This document shows, in pieces, positions 9,690-20,102 of a stretch of 40,166 bases of DNA. The first letter of the stretch is position 1. The number at the start of each line of letters is the position of its first letter. The position numbers and the translations under genes were made by a program. Source of the stretch: Welwitschia mirabilis (lineage: Eukaryota > Gnetophyta > Gnetopsida > Welwitschiales); NCBI GenBank assembly GCA_051453625.1, contig JBOZIK010000001.1:76353290-76393455 (forward strand), given 5' to 3'. The notes below the pieces were generated by a model. That model was not told the DNA's origin, searched no databases, and worked only from the letters and a program-made list of their open reading frames with translations.

Positions 9690-11170
9690 GAAAAACATAT
9701 GTCTATACATAAATTAAGAGTTATCTTTCAAGTAGGACATTAATAAAGCCATTCTATCAGTGATCACTTAGTTATCCTTAGATATTTCATTGATTTTAGA
9801 AAGGAACTCTAGAGAAAACTTTCTTTTTTATTATCGTGTTTTCCAAAGAATATGATTTATTATGAAAAGTAGGCTTTGGTAATGATTTGTAATCCTAGGG
9901 CTTCTTATCGAATTATAATAACTTATATGTAGTGGTTACTATTGAATTAAGGATGATGAATTAGAGAATTTTATTCAATACAATAAAAAAACCAAAGTGA
10001 AGCAATAGTTTCCACTTTCACCTAGCTTACCTAGCATTTTCATAGACTAATTATAATAGTGATTGTAAGAGGTTCCTATAAAACATTCACTTTAGATTAG
10101 GCATTTTATTTTTAGTCAAATCCTCTTTGTTGATGATGAAACCTTAATATCTACATTCATTAGAAGCTATGTAATGCATGCTATAGGTATTGGATGATTT
10201 TTATATAACTAATAGTATGAGGGTAAGTATTAGTAAAACCAAGACTCTAAGTTGTAATACTAAAACAATATGATTATGAGTTTAATCTTTATAATAAGCT
10301 AGTTGATATGGTAACTTATCATAAATATTTGAGTTTTCAGCTCTCCTATAACTATAAGTGAGATAAATATGTTTAAGAAAGAGTTTTAAGAAATAGAATA
10401 TCTTTATATTGATTATAAAAGAAATGTAAACATGTAGAGATTTAGGATTATAACATAAGAAATCAATTGTTATGTAGTTTTTCTTAGGTAGCTAGTACTC
10501 TATTATTACATAGCATGGGAACTAAATCTAGTTTAAAAATAGTAGAAGCAACTTGAAATAGTCCAAAAGTATTTTTTAAATTATAAATTTTAGATTAAAG
10601 CTAAGATTCCTTATCATATTGCATTATTATAAGAATATGTCATTTAGTTAAATGTTTAAAGTAATTTCTTACTTTATTATCATTTTATTAAGAATAAAAG
10701 ATACATTAATTATGAAATTTCTAAAAATGGTCTTATAGGTTATCCAACATAAAGCATGATTCTATGAAGTTGAAATAACAAAACCTTAAGTTGGAGAATT
10801 CACAATGTCGTACAAAAAACAATCATCACATGGTTAAAAGTGAAGTGCTTTAAAAGCCTTAGCTAAAAGTAGAGGAAAAAGGAAATTTAACTTAAAACAA
10901 ATTCATAGAGAATATCTTAACTAAAATATACATTACATGAGAGCCAAAATTACAACTAGAACTAGAGGTATAATTAGTAGGATTATCACTTTTAGAAGAG
11001 ATGATTAAATGACTTAATGTCCCTTGTGAACATTACACTTTTACAAGTCATTTTTTACGATTCATTAAAGATGAAAATCATGATTTTATTTATTATCTTC
11101 TTACTACTTTGGTGAGATATAAATGGGCAACTGAAGTGCCCACTTTATATGATATATTACAGTGACATAT
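9690..11170 (+). pseudogene. LINE (non-LTR) reverse transcriptase relic
   Basis: The plus strand carries LINE RT motifs in the right order and spacing. Near 9755-9785 'SDHLVILR' matches the HSTxDHLxTLR block. Near 9825-9850 'VFSKEYD' stands at motif A (F.DF.KAFD). At 9994-10050 'KVKQ', stop, 'FPLSPSLPSIFID' matches motif B (GVxQGxPLSP.LF..YID). At 10126-10137 'FVDD' in the same frame is motif C with both catalytic Asp retained. Then 'MRVSISKTKTLS' (family: G..xN..KT) and near 10319 'HKYLSFQLSYNYK', the KYLG block. Later parts (10400-11080) resemble the connection and C-terminal region in shifting frames. Many stops and frameshifts make it dead. No poly-A tail or target duplication was identified, and the 5' part may fall in the gap. 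Confidence 0.8.
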
Positions 11171-12412
11171 TATTACTTTAAAACATTTAAGAAGTTGTAT
11201 CTTAGAACTTTTTGATATGTACGTAACTCCTATGTAAAGGATCCTATGGGCATTTTTGGAGATATAACGAAATATTGATTTTAGCTTTAATTTATTTCTT
11301 ATTTATGGAATCCTTTTATATTTATTGTCATATCTTGATCTTAGCATGAGCTTAGTTATTAGTTCATCGTATGAATTACCATTTCTAGTTTGTAGAAGGA
11401 TAAGTTTTCTAACATTAATACTCTTCATCCTTTATCTAAATCCTCTTAATCATCCCTTAATAACACCTTTGCTAAACAAACTAATCCTTTCTAATGTCCA
11501 ATATTTCATATAGTTATTGAGGAATAACTGATAATTAGGATTACTTGTACTATAATATACCATTCTAAATTTATGAACTTAAGATGACTACCTATTCCTT
11601 GACCACTAAGAAATAATTTAAAAGATAACAAGTATAATAATTTTTAAAACATAGCAACCCTTATTAAACCAATGAGTTTCAAATGAGGTCTTCAAGAAGA
11701 AATTAAACCATAATTCAATATTAACCATCATGAAACTACATTTTACAACATGGAATAGTGTATAGGAAATTTATTTTTTTAATACTCTACTTATAAATAT
11801 TTTACCATATAATTCAAAGTATTTTTAAGATAATAGATTCTTGAACATTAACATCCATTAAAGATACAAACCATTAATGAGGTTAACATCCTTTTGTCTT
11901 CTCTCTTTTTTGGATAATGATACCTTTTAAATTACTCTCTTATTTGGATAAGTTACCCTTAATTGTTTAAAAACTAATTTATAACACCAACTTATAGAGT
12001 CAAAATAATTAAATAACCACTTATGATAGAGGAAGGTATCTTATTGAAATTGGTCAAAAGGATCCAAATTATTAGACAATGAAGGGAAAAATATGCTTCA
12101 TGTAACTTTGTAAAATCCTTTCCTATATTACCACATGAAATCACAAAATACCATTTCAAGATACTTGTAAATCGAGGTAGCAAGAGGCTAGTAAAGGGAA
12201 TATTATCTTCTTTGAAAGACATGCTATGAATAACAAAGTTCCATAATTTCTTAAAAGTCATTCAAAAAGAAAATTAAACTTTAAGAATTTTGATTAATTT
12301 ATTATCTAAAATAAATTTTTATAGTTTAGAAAGATGTAAGTATAATTTTTAAAAAGCTTAAAGTTTGAAGGCTTTCACTAGTTAATCATAGAATTAAGAA
12401 GAGAATAATAAA
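11171..12412. other. AT-rich stretch without recognised gene
   Basis: No coding similarity was recognised on either strand. A minus-strand open frame at 11992-12261 (89 codons) has no motif I can name and is probably chance or an unrecognised relic. Confidence 0.4.
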
Positions 12413-12574
12413 GTCTACTCTTAAATAACATCTACTTAATTATAGCTTGAAAACTATTTATCAGAAATAAATAGTCATATGTAAAGTGCATGTTGTCTAC
12501 TCCTAAACAACATCTACTTAATTATAGCTTGAAAACTATTTATCAGAAATAAATAGTCATATGTAAAGTGCATG
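12413..12574. repeat. Tandem duplication, 2 x 80 bp, period 82
   Basis: Bases 12413-12492 and 12495-12574 are the same 80-bp sequence with two differences near the start (both T in copy 1, C in copy 2). Both begin 'gtctactc' and end 'gtaaagtgcatg'. The two mismatches are transitions, so the duplication is recent relative to the surrounding relics. Confidence 0.95.
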
Positions 12575-12689
12575 ATGATAAGATTCTTTATTTTTCATCT
12601 ATATGAATATTGTGATTGATTGAGGTTATCTTACTTCTTATTTTAAGCAGAATTACATAAAAATTATGTTATAATGTTAACAAAATACA

Positions 12690-12960
12690 CTTTAAAGCCT
12701 TAAATAATGCTTTGAAGTTTTTAAGGCATTTTTTTCAAAAAATGTCCTAAAACGCTTCACCATAAGTTCCTAGAGGCTTTTAAGACATTTCTTGATAGCA
12801 TCTTAAAAGCTTATCTTTTAAGGAATTTCCATAAAAATGCCTTAAAAAGTGTAGTATTTCAAGAAGTTTCAAAAAAATGCTTAAAAGTCACTTTTAAAGG
12901 TGTTCTTATATAAATGCCTTAAAATAAGGATTTTAAGGTACTTAATGATAAATTCTTTAA
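12690..12960. repeat. Hairpin-rich cluster of 'aaatgccttaaaa' motifs
   Basis: A short motif (aaatgccttaaaa and its complement ttttaaggcattt) recurs at least seven times in both orientations. The clearest pair forms a near-perfect hairpin at 12718-12752, where a 'ttttaaggcatttttt' arm faces 'aaaaaatgtcctaaaa'. Dense, short, inverted and direct motifs like this are typical of subterminal regions of plant CACTA-type DNA transposons. No CACTA terminus or transposase was seen, so this is a class-level guess. Confidence 0.5.
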
Positions 12961-14089
12961 GATAACTAACTTGAATCTAAAAAATAGCATTAATTCTTTT
13001 TGTTTTTGAGTAATTTGATTAGAATATTATGAGGTTTTTTATATATCTTGTCATAAACACACTTATCACTATTAAAACTTGGAGGTTACAAGTAAATGAG
13101 AAAGCATAACCAACTCATAAATAATGTTTTGAATTTTGACTATGAGATATAGGATAGCAAAATTACAATAATAACTTTTCTAGCTTTTTCGCAGAATGTA
13201 GAAAAGGTTCATTTATAAGGTTTTAGTTCTATTCTAATTTAAACCTTACATGTAAATAATTAGTATAACACACATAGAAATGATCACTATTTTTAGCAAA
13301 ATATTTGCATCCAAGCCTAAGAGGATATAGAATTAATAGCTTAAATTTGAACATGCCAATTTCTAAAATCTAATAATAAAATAAAATAGAAATATTAGAT
13401 GAGAACTATGACATAAATGATTTGTAGTATTATTGTTTTTTAGTTGAGAAATAACTTCTGTGAGTCATGATCAAATTAAATGGAAGCACTAAGAAGTATC
13501 ACCTTGCAAAAGCACCGACATAGATTAAGAATCATATACATGATTAGAGAATCATAATTCTTTCTATTATCACCCTTTTCTTGCATGTGTCATGATAATT
13601 TCACATTAAATGATGCCTGCTCTGATATAATGTACATCCCTTTTCTTGAATATGACTAGTCTGAGTCATAAACAAATGCAGCATTTAATTTACCATAAGG
13701 AGACCTAAGTGTCATACATTTATGCTAATATCCTTTGTAGTGTGCAGTCACTCCAATCTACCATGGGATGAAAACAAAAAATATTTAAAAAAAATGAAGC
13801 TTAAATCTTTCTTGAAGCTTATGATATGAAAGTCCAGCATGATAGCTACTGATTCACAGTCAGTACAAATAAAATAATTTGTTTTATTTATTACCATTAT
13901 TGATTATAGAAGATAGCAATAAACTTTATCATACAAAAATCAAAGCTAAGTTAAAAATGAGCCAAGAATGAGGTGTTTTTTATCATTTAATAAATTATTT
14001 ATTTCTATGTAAAAAATCAATTGAATTAAGATTTTCTATGCTAGAAGGAAATGAAAAAAGAAAAATTTTAAAAATGTAAAGACAACATC
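12961..14089. other. AT-rich stretch without recognised gene
   Basis: Nothing coding was recognised. A 6-bp arm hairpin (tactga ... tcagta) near 13846-13864 is within chance expectation. Confidence 0.4.
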
Positions 14090-14094
14090 ACATG

Positions 14095-14207
14095 AATTAG
14101 GTATGTGATCCCTATGCCCAAATCAACAAGTGGGTAATTATAGAGGTTCTAATTTCCGATATTTCATCTAAGTCATGGCTTTTGGTGTGATGATAGATGG
14201 CCCAACA
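14095..14207 (+). repeat. Element A 5' LTR (113 bp)
   Basis: It aligns with the LTRs at 7470, 19771 and 19984; it ends 'gatggcccaaca'. The terminal TG has become AA. A TATA-like 'aattatagagg' lies near 14136. No polypurine tract precedes it, as expected of a 5' LTR. Confidence 0.8.
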
Positions 14208-14208
14208 A

Positions 14209-14220
14209 CTAGTATCAAAG
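14209..14220 (+). promoter_or_regulatory. Primer-binding site, tRNA-iMet type (diverged)
   Basis: 'ctagtatcaaag' directly after the LTR is a diverged form of tggtatcagagc, the sequence complementary to the 3' end of plant initiator Met-tRNA used to prime minus-strand DNA. Confidence 0.75.
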
Positions 14221-14251
14221 TGATCAAGTTCATAGAGGATAAGTGGAAGTG

Positions 14252-14950
14252 ATGACGTCAGAAGTTGAAAAACTCAAGATTGACAAGTTTGATGGAGCAG
14301 ACTTCCATTTATGAAAGATGTAGATTGAGGACTATCTATACCAAAAGAAGTTACATGAACTACTATCAAGGAAGAAACTAGATAATATGAAGAAGAAAGA
14401 TCAGGTTCTATTAGACCACCAGGTACTTGGGATGATCTAATTGACATTGTTATGAAATGTTACATTTGAAATCATTAATGAGAAGAATACTCAAGGTTTG
14501 ATGAATACCTTATCAGATATATATAAGAATCCTTTCATCCTAAATAAAGTATATCTAATGCATCGATTATTTAATCTGAGGATGTATAAAGGTGCATCAA
14601 TTATAAACATCCTTAATGAATTTAATGAGGTCATAAATTGGTTGAGTTTAGTGAAGATCAGATTTGAGGATGAATTTAGAGCATTGATGTTATTATGATC
14701 ATTGTCTAAAAGTCGGTCTATGACTATAACCATAGTAAGAAGTTTATTAAGAGATCATATGTTAAAGCTATTACAAGTTCATAACTTAATTCTTAATAAG
14801 GATATTTATAGAAGAGAATAAGATGGGTCTTAAAGTTTTACCTTAAGTCAGTATAAGCATTACAAGGAAATAACTTGTTGAAATTGTGATAAGAAAGGCC
14901 ACTTCAAAAAACAGTGCAAAGAATTAAAAAAGAAGAAAAAGGATTAGCAA
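14252..14950 (+). pseudogene. Element A gag (copia Gag with zinc knuckle), broken
   Basis: From the ATG at 14252 the reading is 'MTSEVEKLKIDKFDGADFHL', then a TGA where the family has Trp. The body shows 'NKVYLMHRLFNLRMYKGAS' near 14545-14600 and 'VKIRFEDEFRALMLL' up to 14697, the standard UBN2-type copia Gag. The CCHC zinc knuckle is at 14876-14917: C, stop (Trp codon), N-C-DKK-G-H-FKKQ-C, with all four metal ligands kept. Gag would assemble the particle and bind RNA. At least ten stops and a frameshift abolish the product. Confidence 0.85.
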
Positions 14951-17309
14951 GATGATTTTTTAAATGTAGCTACTAATGAAATTTTAGATTCTTTAATTTG
15001 TTACATGGATAGTGGTATTGAATCATAGGTTCTCTATTTAAGTGTGTCATTTCACTCTTCTTCTTTTAAAGAGTTATTTCATGACTATATTGCTATTATG
15101 TTTTAAAAGGTATATTTTACAAATTATGGACACTTAAACATTATAGAAAAGTATGATGTATACATAAAAACTATCCATGAAAAGAAATTGAATTTGCAAA
15201 ATGTCAAACATATTCTAGGCTTAAAGACAAACCTTATCTCCATGAGTTAGATTAATGCTAAAGGGTGTAATACAGCATTTGGAGGGTGTATCATGGAAGA
15301 TTATTAAATAAAATCTAGTAGTATCTTAAAAAAATAAAATTGCAACATTGTACATAACTACAAAACCAAAGGATTCAGTCTCGGTGGTTAATTCTAGTTT
15401 AAAGTCGACATTGTGGCATTAAAGATTAAGCCACATAAGTGAAAAGGGAATGAATTTGATCACCTCAAAGGGAAAAATACCAAACTTATAATCAATTAAT
15501 GTTATTTTATGTAAAGATTGTATATATCGAAATCTAAAAGGAGTGAGATTCTCAAAATCCAAAAGAACATCAAAGACTAAGAAGTTGGAACTGGTGCATA
15601 TAGTTGTATGGGAACTAACTCCAATGACTTCTCTTAGAGGCTCAGATTATTATGTCGCATTCATTAATAATTGTACTTAGAAGGTATGGGTTTATTTTCT
15701 TAAACTAAATTTGATGTACTTTCTATATTTAAAAGGTAAAAGGCAGAAATGAAAAACTAAATAGATTTGAAAGTCAAATGTTTGAGTTCAGATAATTAAG
15801 GTAAGTATGATAACTTAGAGTTTAGGACTTTCTATTTTGAGAATGGGATTAAAATAATTAAGATATTTCCTAGAATACTAGAGTAGAATGGTGTAGCAGA
15901 GAGGATGAATAGGATCCTAAACAAACAAGCCAAAATAATGAGAATATGTTCTAGACTACAAAAGATGTTCTGGGTGGATGCAGTTAACACACTAGCCTAT
16001 ATTATAAATAGAGGAACTTCAATTTAACTAGATATAAGATACTTAAGAATAAATAGTTTAAATAGGTAAATTTCTTGCACTCAATTTGGTTGTATTTCAT
16101 ATATGCATCTAGGTTCTAAAATCCAAGATAAACTTGATCCTAAGGCTAAAAGTTCTATTCTATTGATTATGGTTTTGTTGATTTTAGTTATCACTTTTGG
16201 GATGAGCAGAATAAGATAATTATAAGACACAAGGATGTTACATTTAATGAGAATGTGGTGTGCAAAGTTAGGTAAGAAATAAAATCTAGCAATGTAGGAA
16301 AACAAAAAGTAAAAAATAAGAATGTTGAACTGGAAGGAATCTCAAAGAGTGATGTAGCTGGAAGAACTCAAGAAAATCCTAAAAATAAGTTACACAAGAA
16401 ACTTAGATTAGAATGTTTGTAAGAACACCTAAGCTCAAACTAAAGTACTCTCCATTGTTACATTATTTAGTCTTGACTGATGTTAGGGAATCAGAAGATC
16501 TTGATAAAGCAAAGTAGGTAATAGATTTTGTTAAGTGGGAGTTGGCTACAAGAGATGAGATGAAGTTACTCTAGATGAATAACATATGGAAACTTACTAT
16601 ATTGATAAAAGAAAATAAAACATTATAGAATAAGTTGGTGTATAGGATCAAGAAAGAACATAATCGCAAGTAAGAGATACAAGGAAAGGCTAGTAGTAAA
16701 GAGATTCTAGAAGAAAAAGGGAACTGATCACAAAAAGATTTTCTCTCCCATAATAAATTTGGCTACTATTGGATTAGTGCTAAGTTTTATAGCTATAGAG
16801 GTTTTTCATCTATAATAGATAGATGTAAAAACTACATTTTTACATGGTGAACTTAAGGAAGACATCTACATGGTACAACGAGAAGGTTTTCAAGTTGCTG
16901 ATAGAGAAATCATTATGTATAGGTTGAAGAAAATTTAATATGGATTAAAGCAATGTTCCAGACAATGGTACAAGAAGTTTGAGAGATTCATGTGTAATGT
17001 TGATTTCACAAGATATGAAATGGATCATTATTATTATACAAGAACATTTTGTAACTATTATATTACTCTGCTTTTATATGTTGATGACATGTTAGTTATA
17101 GGATTCAATTTTTTGAAGATACATAAATTGAAGTAATAGTTGGTAATTAATCAAGTAAATATAAGAATAAGTAGAAATATATTACAAGGAATTATCAAGT
17201 TATCTCAGGAAAAGTACATAGAGAAGGTGCTTAGTAGGTTCAGCATTCAAGATGCAAACAGAGGAAGAACTCCTTTAGGAAGTGTCATGTTCCAAATTTT
17301 ATACAATCA
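14951..17309 (+). pseudogene. Element A pol, first part (protease, integrase, RT), broken
   Basis: Order of recognisable parts: protease with the active-site triplet Asp-Ser-Gly at 15008-15016; GAG-pre-integrase with 'RLSHISEKGMN' near 15426-15458; integrase start near 15590, where 'LVHIVVWE' replaces the family HTDVWG and so loses the first catalytic Asp; 'DYYVAFINN' near 15647; 'NGVAERMNRI' near 15889-15913 in a shifted frame; RT with 'LLLYVDDMLV' at 17068-17097, the YVDD catalytic box intact at 17077-17088. The reading changes frame repeatedly and stops mostly sit at Trp and Gln positions. It ends near 17309 where an unrelated segment begins. Confidence 0.85.
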
Positions 17310-18955
17310 AGATATATAAAATATTTTAATAAATAAATTAAAAGAGAATATGAAATTTCATAAGGAAAATATTTTATGTTATTAGATAATAGTTTTATAA
17401 TTATTACTTTATGCTTTGATTTATTCATTTAATTACTTATTTTGGAAAATGTCCATGAGTTGTGGAATTGAAATTGAAATTATTTTAAATAAAGATGCTT
17501 AATGTGTAGAGTTATTATTATTCTAAAATATTATAAGTAGACCAATAAGATTTTGATGATAATGAACTATTTTTCCTAATATTTAATCTATCAATTTACT
17601 CCCTTTATGAGAGTCTACTAGTGATTGATTGAATGAAGATAAATGCAGGTGTGTCTTTTGTACTATTAAGATTTTCCATGAAAACCTTTACCTCTCTTGC
17701 ATTTTTCTTTTAAAGATGCTCTGAAGATGCCTAAAAATACAATTTTATATCACACTTTCTTGTTATACTTATTTTGCTACTTTTGTGCACCTCCACTAGA
17801 TAGAAATACCCTTCTTCTCTTCAAACCTTATGATCTAAGGATTGGATAGCAGTGATTAATGAATTCAAGAGAAACATTTTTGTCCAGGGCATTTGGTCAT
17901 GACACTATGTTTGAAATTGAAAGAAAAGATAAATAAATAAATATAATACGTACACAAGTTTTTGAATGTCCATTCTAGCATTAATTCAAACTTGAAATGC
18001 TTCTAATCTAAAATGCTTCTCAGTACACTAACTTCTATTATTTGTATTAGCCTAAGTAATATATGTTTCATGAGTAATGTAGATGTAAAATGCCCCTTTT
18101 TCAGTTTTGATCACTCAAAATTTGTCCTCCATTACTTCATAGGCAAGACATTAGGCATGCTAGTTCCTTAATTATTTGACCATATTTTTATACTGCCAAC
18201 ACTTATGATTGACATTCTGCCTTTGTAATACTTACAACCAATGCCTGTCTATCTTCAAGATGTTTTTATGCCAAGGGAAAAGATCGATTTTCTATAATAA
18301 CATGCAGTTAATACACCAATCTTCTTAAACTCTATAGACATGTTATCAAATCATATGTTATTATTGAATGACTTCATCTGTTCTAGGTTTAAATCTCTCT
18401 TCTCAACTCTTGTGCCATTCTCATGTTTCCTCTTCCCACTGTGAGTCCATTCTTAAAGCATCTTCATCCTCTTAAATGTATTATATTAACATTTAACTAT
18501 ACCATTTATTTACCTTTCTAAGATCGGTTTAACCTATCTAAAAGAAGATTGCTACTACCATATTCTAATCATATAGTAACTTAGGCCTCATTTTTGTATG
18601 TTTTAAGCATCTACAACCCTTGGCTTATTAGTGTATTCTATACACTAAATTACTAAGTAAATGCTATGTTAGCCATAACTTTAGTACACTAAAAATATGT
18701 TATTAGAAGTGTATTAAACTAAAATAAATTGTTAGGCACTGCTCCTAATCAGAATAAAAGAAAAATATAATATAAAAATAAAAAATAAAATCATTATAGA
18801 CTTAATTTTGAATTATCACTAGTGAACCTGACTATGTTATTTGTTAATGAAAATTTTTTTCTCTACTTTTTGATTATTGAATAAGTAATCTTTACATTTG
18901 ATATTAGAGTACCAAGTTTGAAGATTTTCAAAATTACAAATTTAGAGATTTACAT
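17310..18955. other. Unknown 1.6-kb segment inserted in element A pol
   Basis: Copia coding stops around 17290-17310, in the strand leading to RNase H ('TPLGS' is still readable), and resumes near 18960-19004 with 'MSRVPYASEVGSLMYAMV', so the DNA between is extra. No protein motif was recognised on either strand. Near the right end 'ttgatattagagtacc' (18897-18912) resembles a degraded primer-binding site, which could mean an LTR-element remnant. No convincing target duplication or terminal repeat was found. Confidence 0.55.
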
Positions 18956-19650
18956 GAAGTCACTTTAACCTCAATAAGAAAATTTCTTCGAAAATAAACG
19001 AAGATGTCTAGAGTACCATACGCATCAGAAGTAGGAAGTTTAATGTATGCTATGGTCATACCAGTCTAGATATAGAACATGTAGTGGAAGTTGTTAGTAT
19101 GTTTATGTATGATCTAGGTTAGAAGCATTAGGGATTTGCAAAGTAGCTATTAAGATATCTAAAGGTACCTTAACTATGACACTTTGTATTAAAAGATACA
19201 ATGTTACTCTATGAGGCTTTTCCAATGCAGATCTCAATGATGATTTGGATAATATGAATAGTAGTACATGTTACATTTTCATTGTGAAAAGTACCATTGT
19301 GAGTTGAATGTCTCAACTTTAGAAGAATGTTGCTCTCTCAACCATGGAAGTAGAAAATATGGCTATAATAGAGGTTATAAGGAGAGTATTTGATTGAAGG
19401 ATCTTATAAAAGATTTGAAAAAGATATAGGATAATAGCAAGGTATTCAGTGATATTCAAAGTACTATTCATCTTGCTATAGATCTAGTTTTTCATTCAAG
19501 ATCTAAGCATATTCAGTTAAGATACCATCATACTCGTGGACTACTAAATGATGAAATACTTTTGCTATAGAAATTCTGTAGACCAAATAATTCTATAAAT
19601 ATCTTGACCAAAGTGGTTACCACTGATAAGCTAAGGCGATGCATGGCCTT
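18956..19650 (+). pseudogene. Element A RNase H region, broken
   Basis: Resumes the copia polyprotein after the insert: 'MSRVPYASEVGSLMYAMV' from 19004, then 'VALSTMEVENMAIIEV' near 19331-19380 (family: VALSTTEAEYIA), 'HSRSKHIQLRYHHTR' near 19492-19537, and 'ILTKVVTTDKL' near 19600-19632, the terminal block of copia RNase H (DMLTK.L...K). Stops and frame changes occur throughout. About 120 bp of untranslated sequence follow before the polypurine tract. Confidence 0.85.
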
Positions 19651-19770
19651 AGCTAGCTTCCATGATCAATGATCAGTGGGCACCGCACTAGAGTTATTAG
19701 AGTTTGTGGAAGAAGAAAAAGGTTACATGAGTTTTATTGGTGCACCTAGATCAATCTCCAAGGAGAAGAT

Positions 19771-19884
19771 TATTAGGTATGACATCCTCATGCGTAGTCC
19801 AAAAAGTAAGTAAATGTTAAGGGTTCTAGTTTCCCTGATTCCACCTAAGTCATGGCTTTTGGTATGATGGTAAAGGGCCCAACA
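19771..19884 (+). repeat. Element A middle LTR (114 bp)
   Basis: Preceded by the purine tract 'aaggagaaga' (19760-19769), it begins TATTAGGTATG (from TGTTGGATATG) and ends 'gggcccaaca'. It is followed by 'attggtattaaag', a clear primer-binding-site relative. It thus has a PPT on the left and a PBS on the right. Confidence 0.85.
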
Positions 19885-19983
19885 ATTGGTATTAAAGACA
19901 TGGTTGTTGGTTGATCTCTAATTCAGGTCTCTAGTTTCTTTCTAGTTCATGTGACCACTTTGCATGTGGATTAAGGGGGAGGT
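19885..19983 (+). mobile_element. Mini-internal region (PBS-leader-PPT, 99 bp), TRIM-like
   Basis: Between two LTRs lie only 99 bases: a primer-binding-site relative at the left (ttggtattaaag), no coding capacity, 'tttgcatgtggatt' as in the 3' ends of coding copia elements, and a polypurine tract 'aagggggagg' at the right. LTR-PBS-short spacer-PPT-LTR is the architecture of terminal-repeat retrotransposons in miniature, here about 330 bp in all and fused to a coding relative. Confidence 0.75.
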
Positions 19984-20097
19984 AGTTGGATATGTAGTCC
20001 CCATGCCTAGCCCGACAAGTGGATAATTATAAAGGATTCTATTTTGCTTAATTCCACCTTAGTCATGGATTTTGGTGTAATCGTAGAGGGCTCAAAA
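19984..20097 (+). repeat. Element A terminal LTR (114 bp)
   Basis: Aligns with the other family LTRs ('ttggatatgtagtccccatg' at the start; 'ggctcaaaa' for ggcccaaca at the end). It is followed immediately by ACATG, the repeat of the 5-bp word preceding the first LTR. Confidence 0.85.
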
Positions 20098-20102
20098 ACA
20101 TG

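Larger units (their letters stand above)
14090..20102 (+). mobile_element. Copia element A: three-LTR composite with ACATG target duplication
   Basis: The whole unit is bounded by the same 5-bp word ACATG at 14090-14094 and 20098-20102. Inside are an LTR (14095-14207), primer-binding site, gag, pol, a second LTR (19771-19884), a 99-bp mini-internal region with its own PBS and PPT, and a third LTR (19984-20097). The LTRs are only about 110 bp. Order protease-integrase-RT-RNase H identifies Ty1/copia. A 1.6-kb unknown segment interrupts pol between RT and RNase H. Coding parts contain dozens of stops and frameshifts, so it is an old, dead copy. The target duplication around the complete three-LTR unit shows that the mini unit is part of this element rather than a separate neighbour. 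Confidence 0.85.

Noticed and set aside
11124-11142. Small hairpin (tgggca ... tgccca)
   Set aside because: Six-base arms are expected by chance in 40 kb and there is no poly-T tail or linked gene to suggest an RNA element.
19771-20097. Separate TRIM inserted beside element A
   Set aside because: The ACATG word flanks the complete three-LTR unit, and no second duplication borders the mini unit alone; kept as part of element A with this alternative noted.
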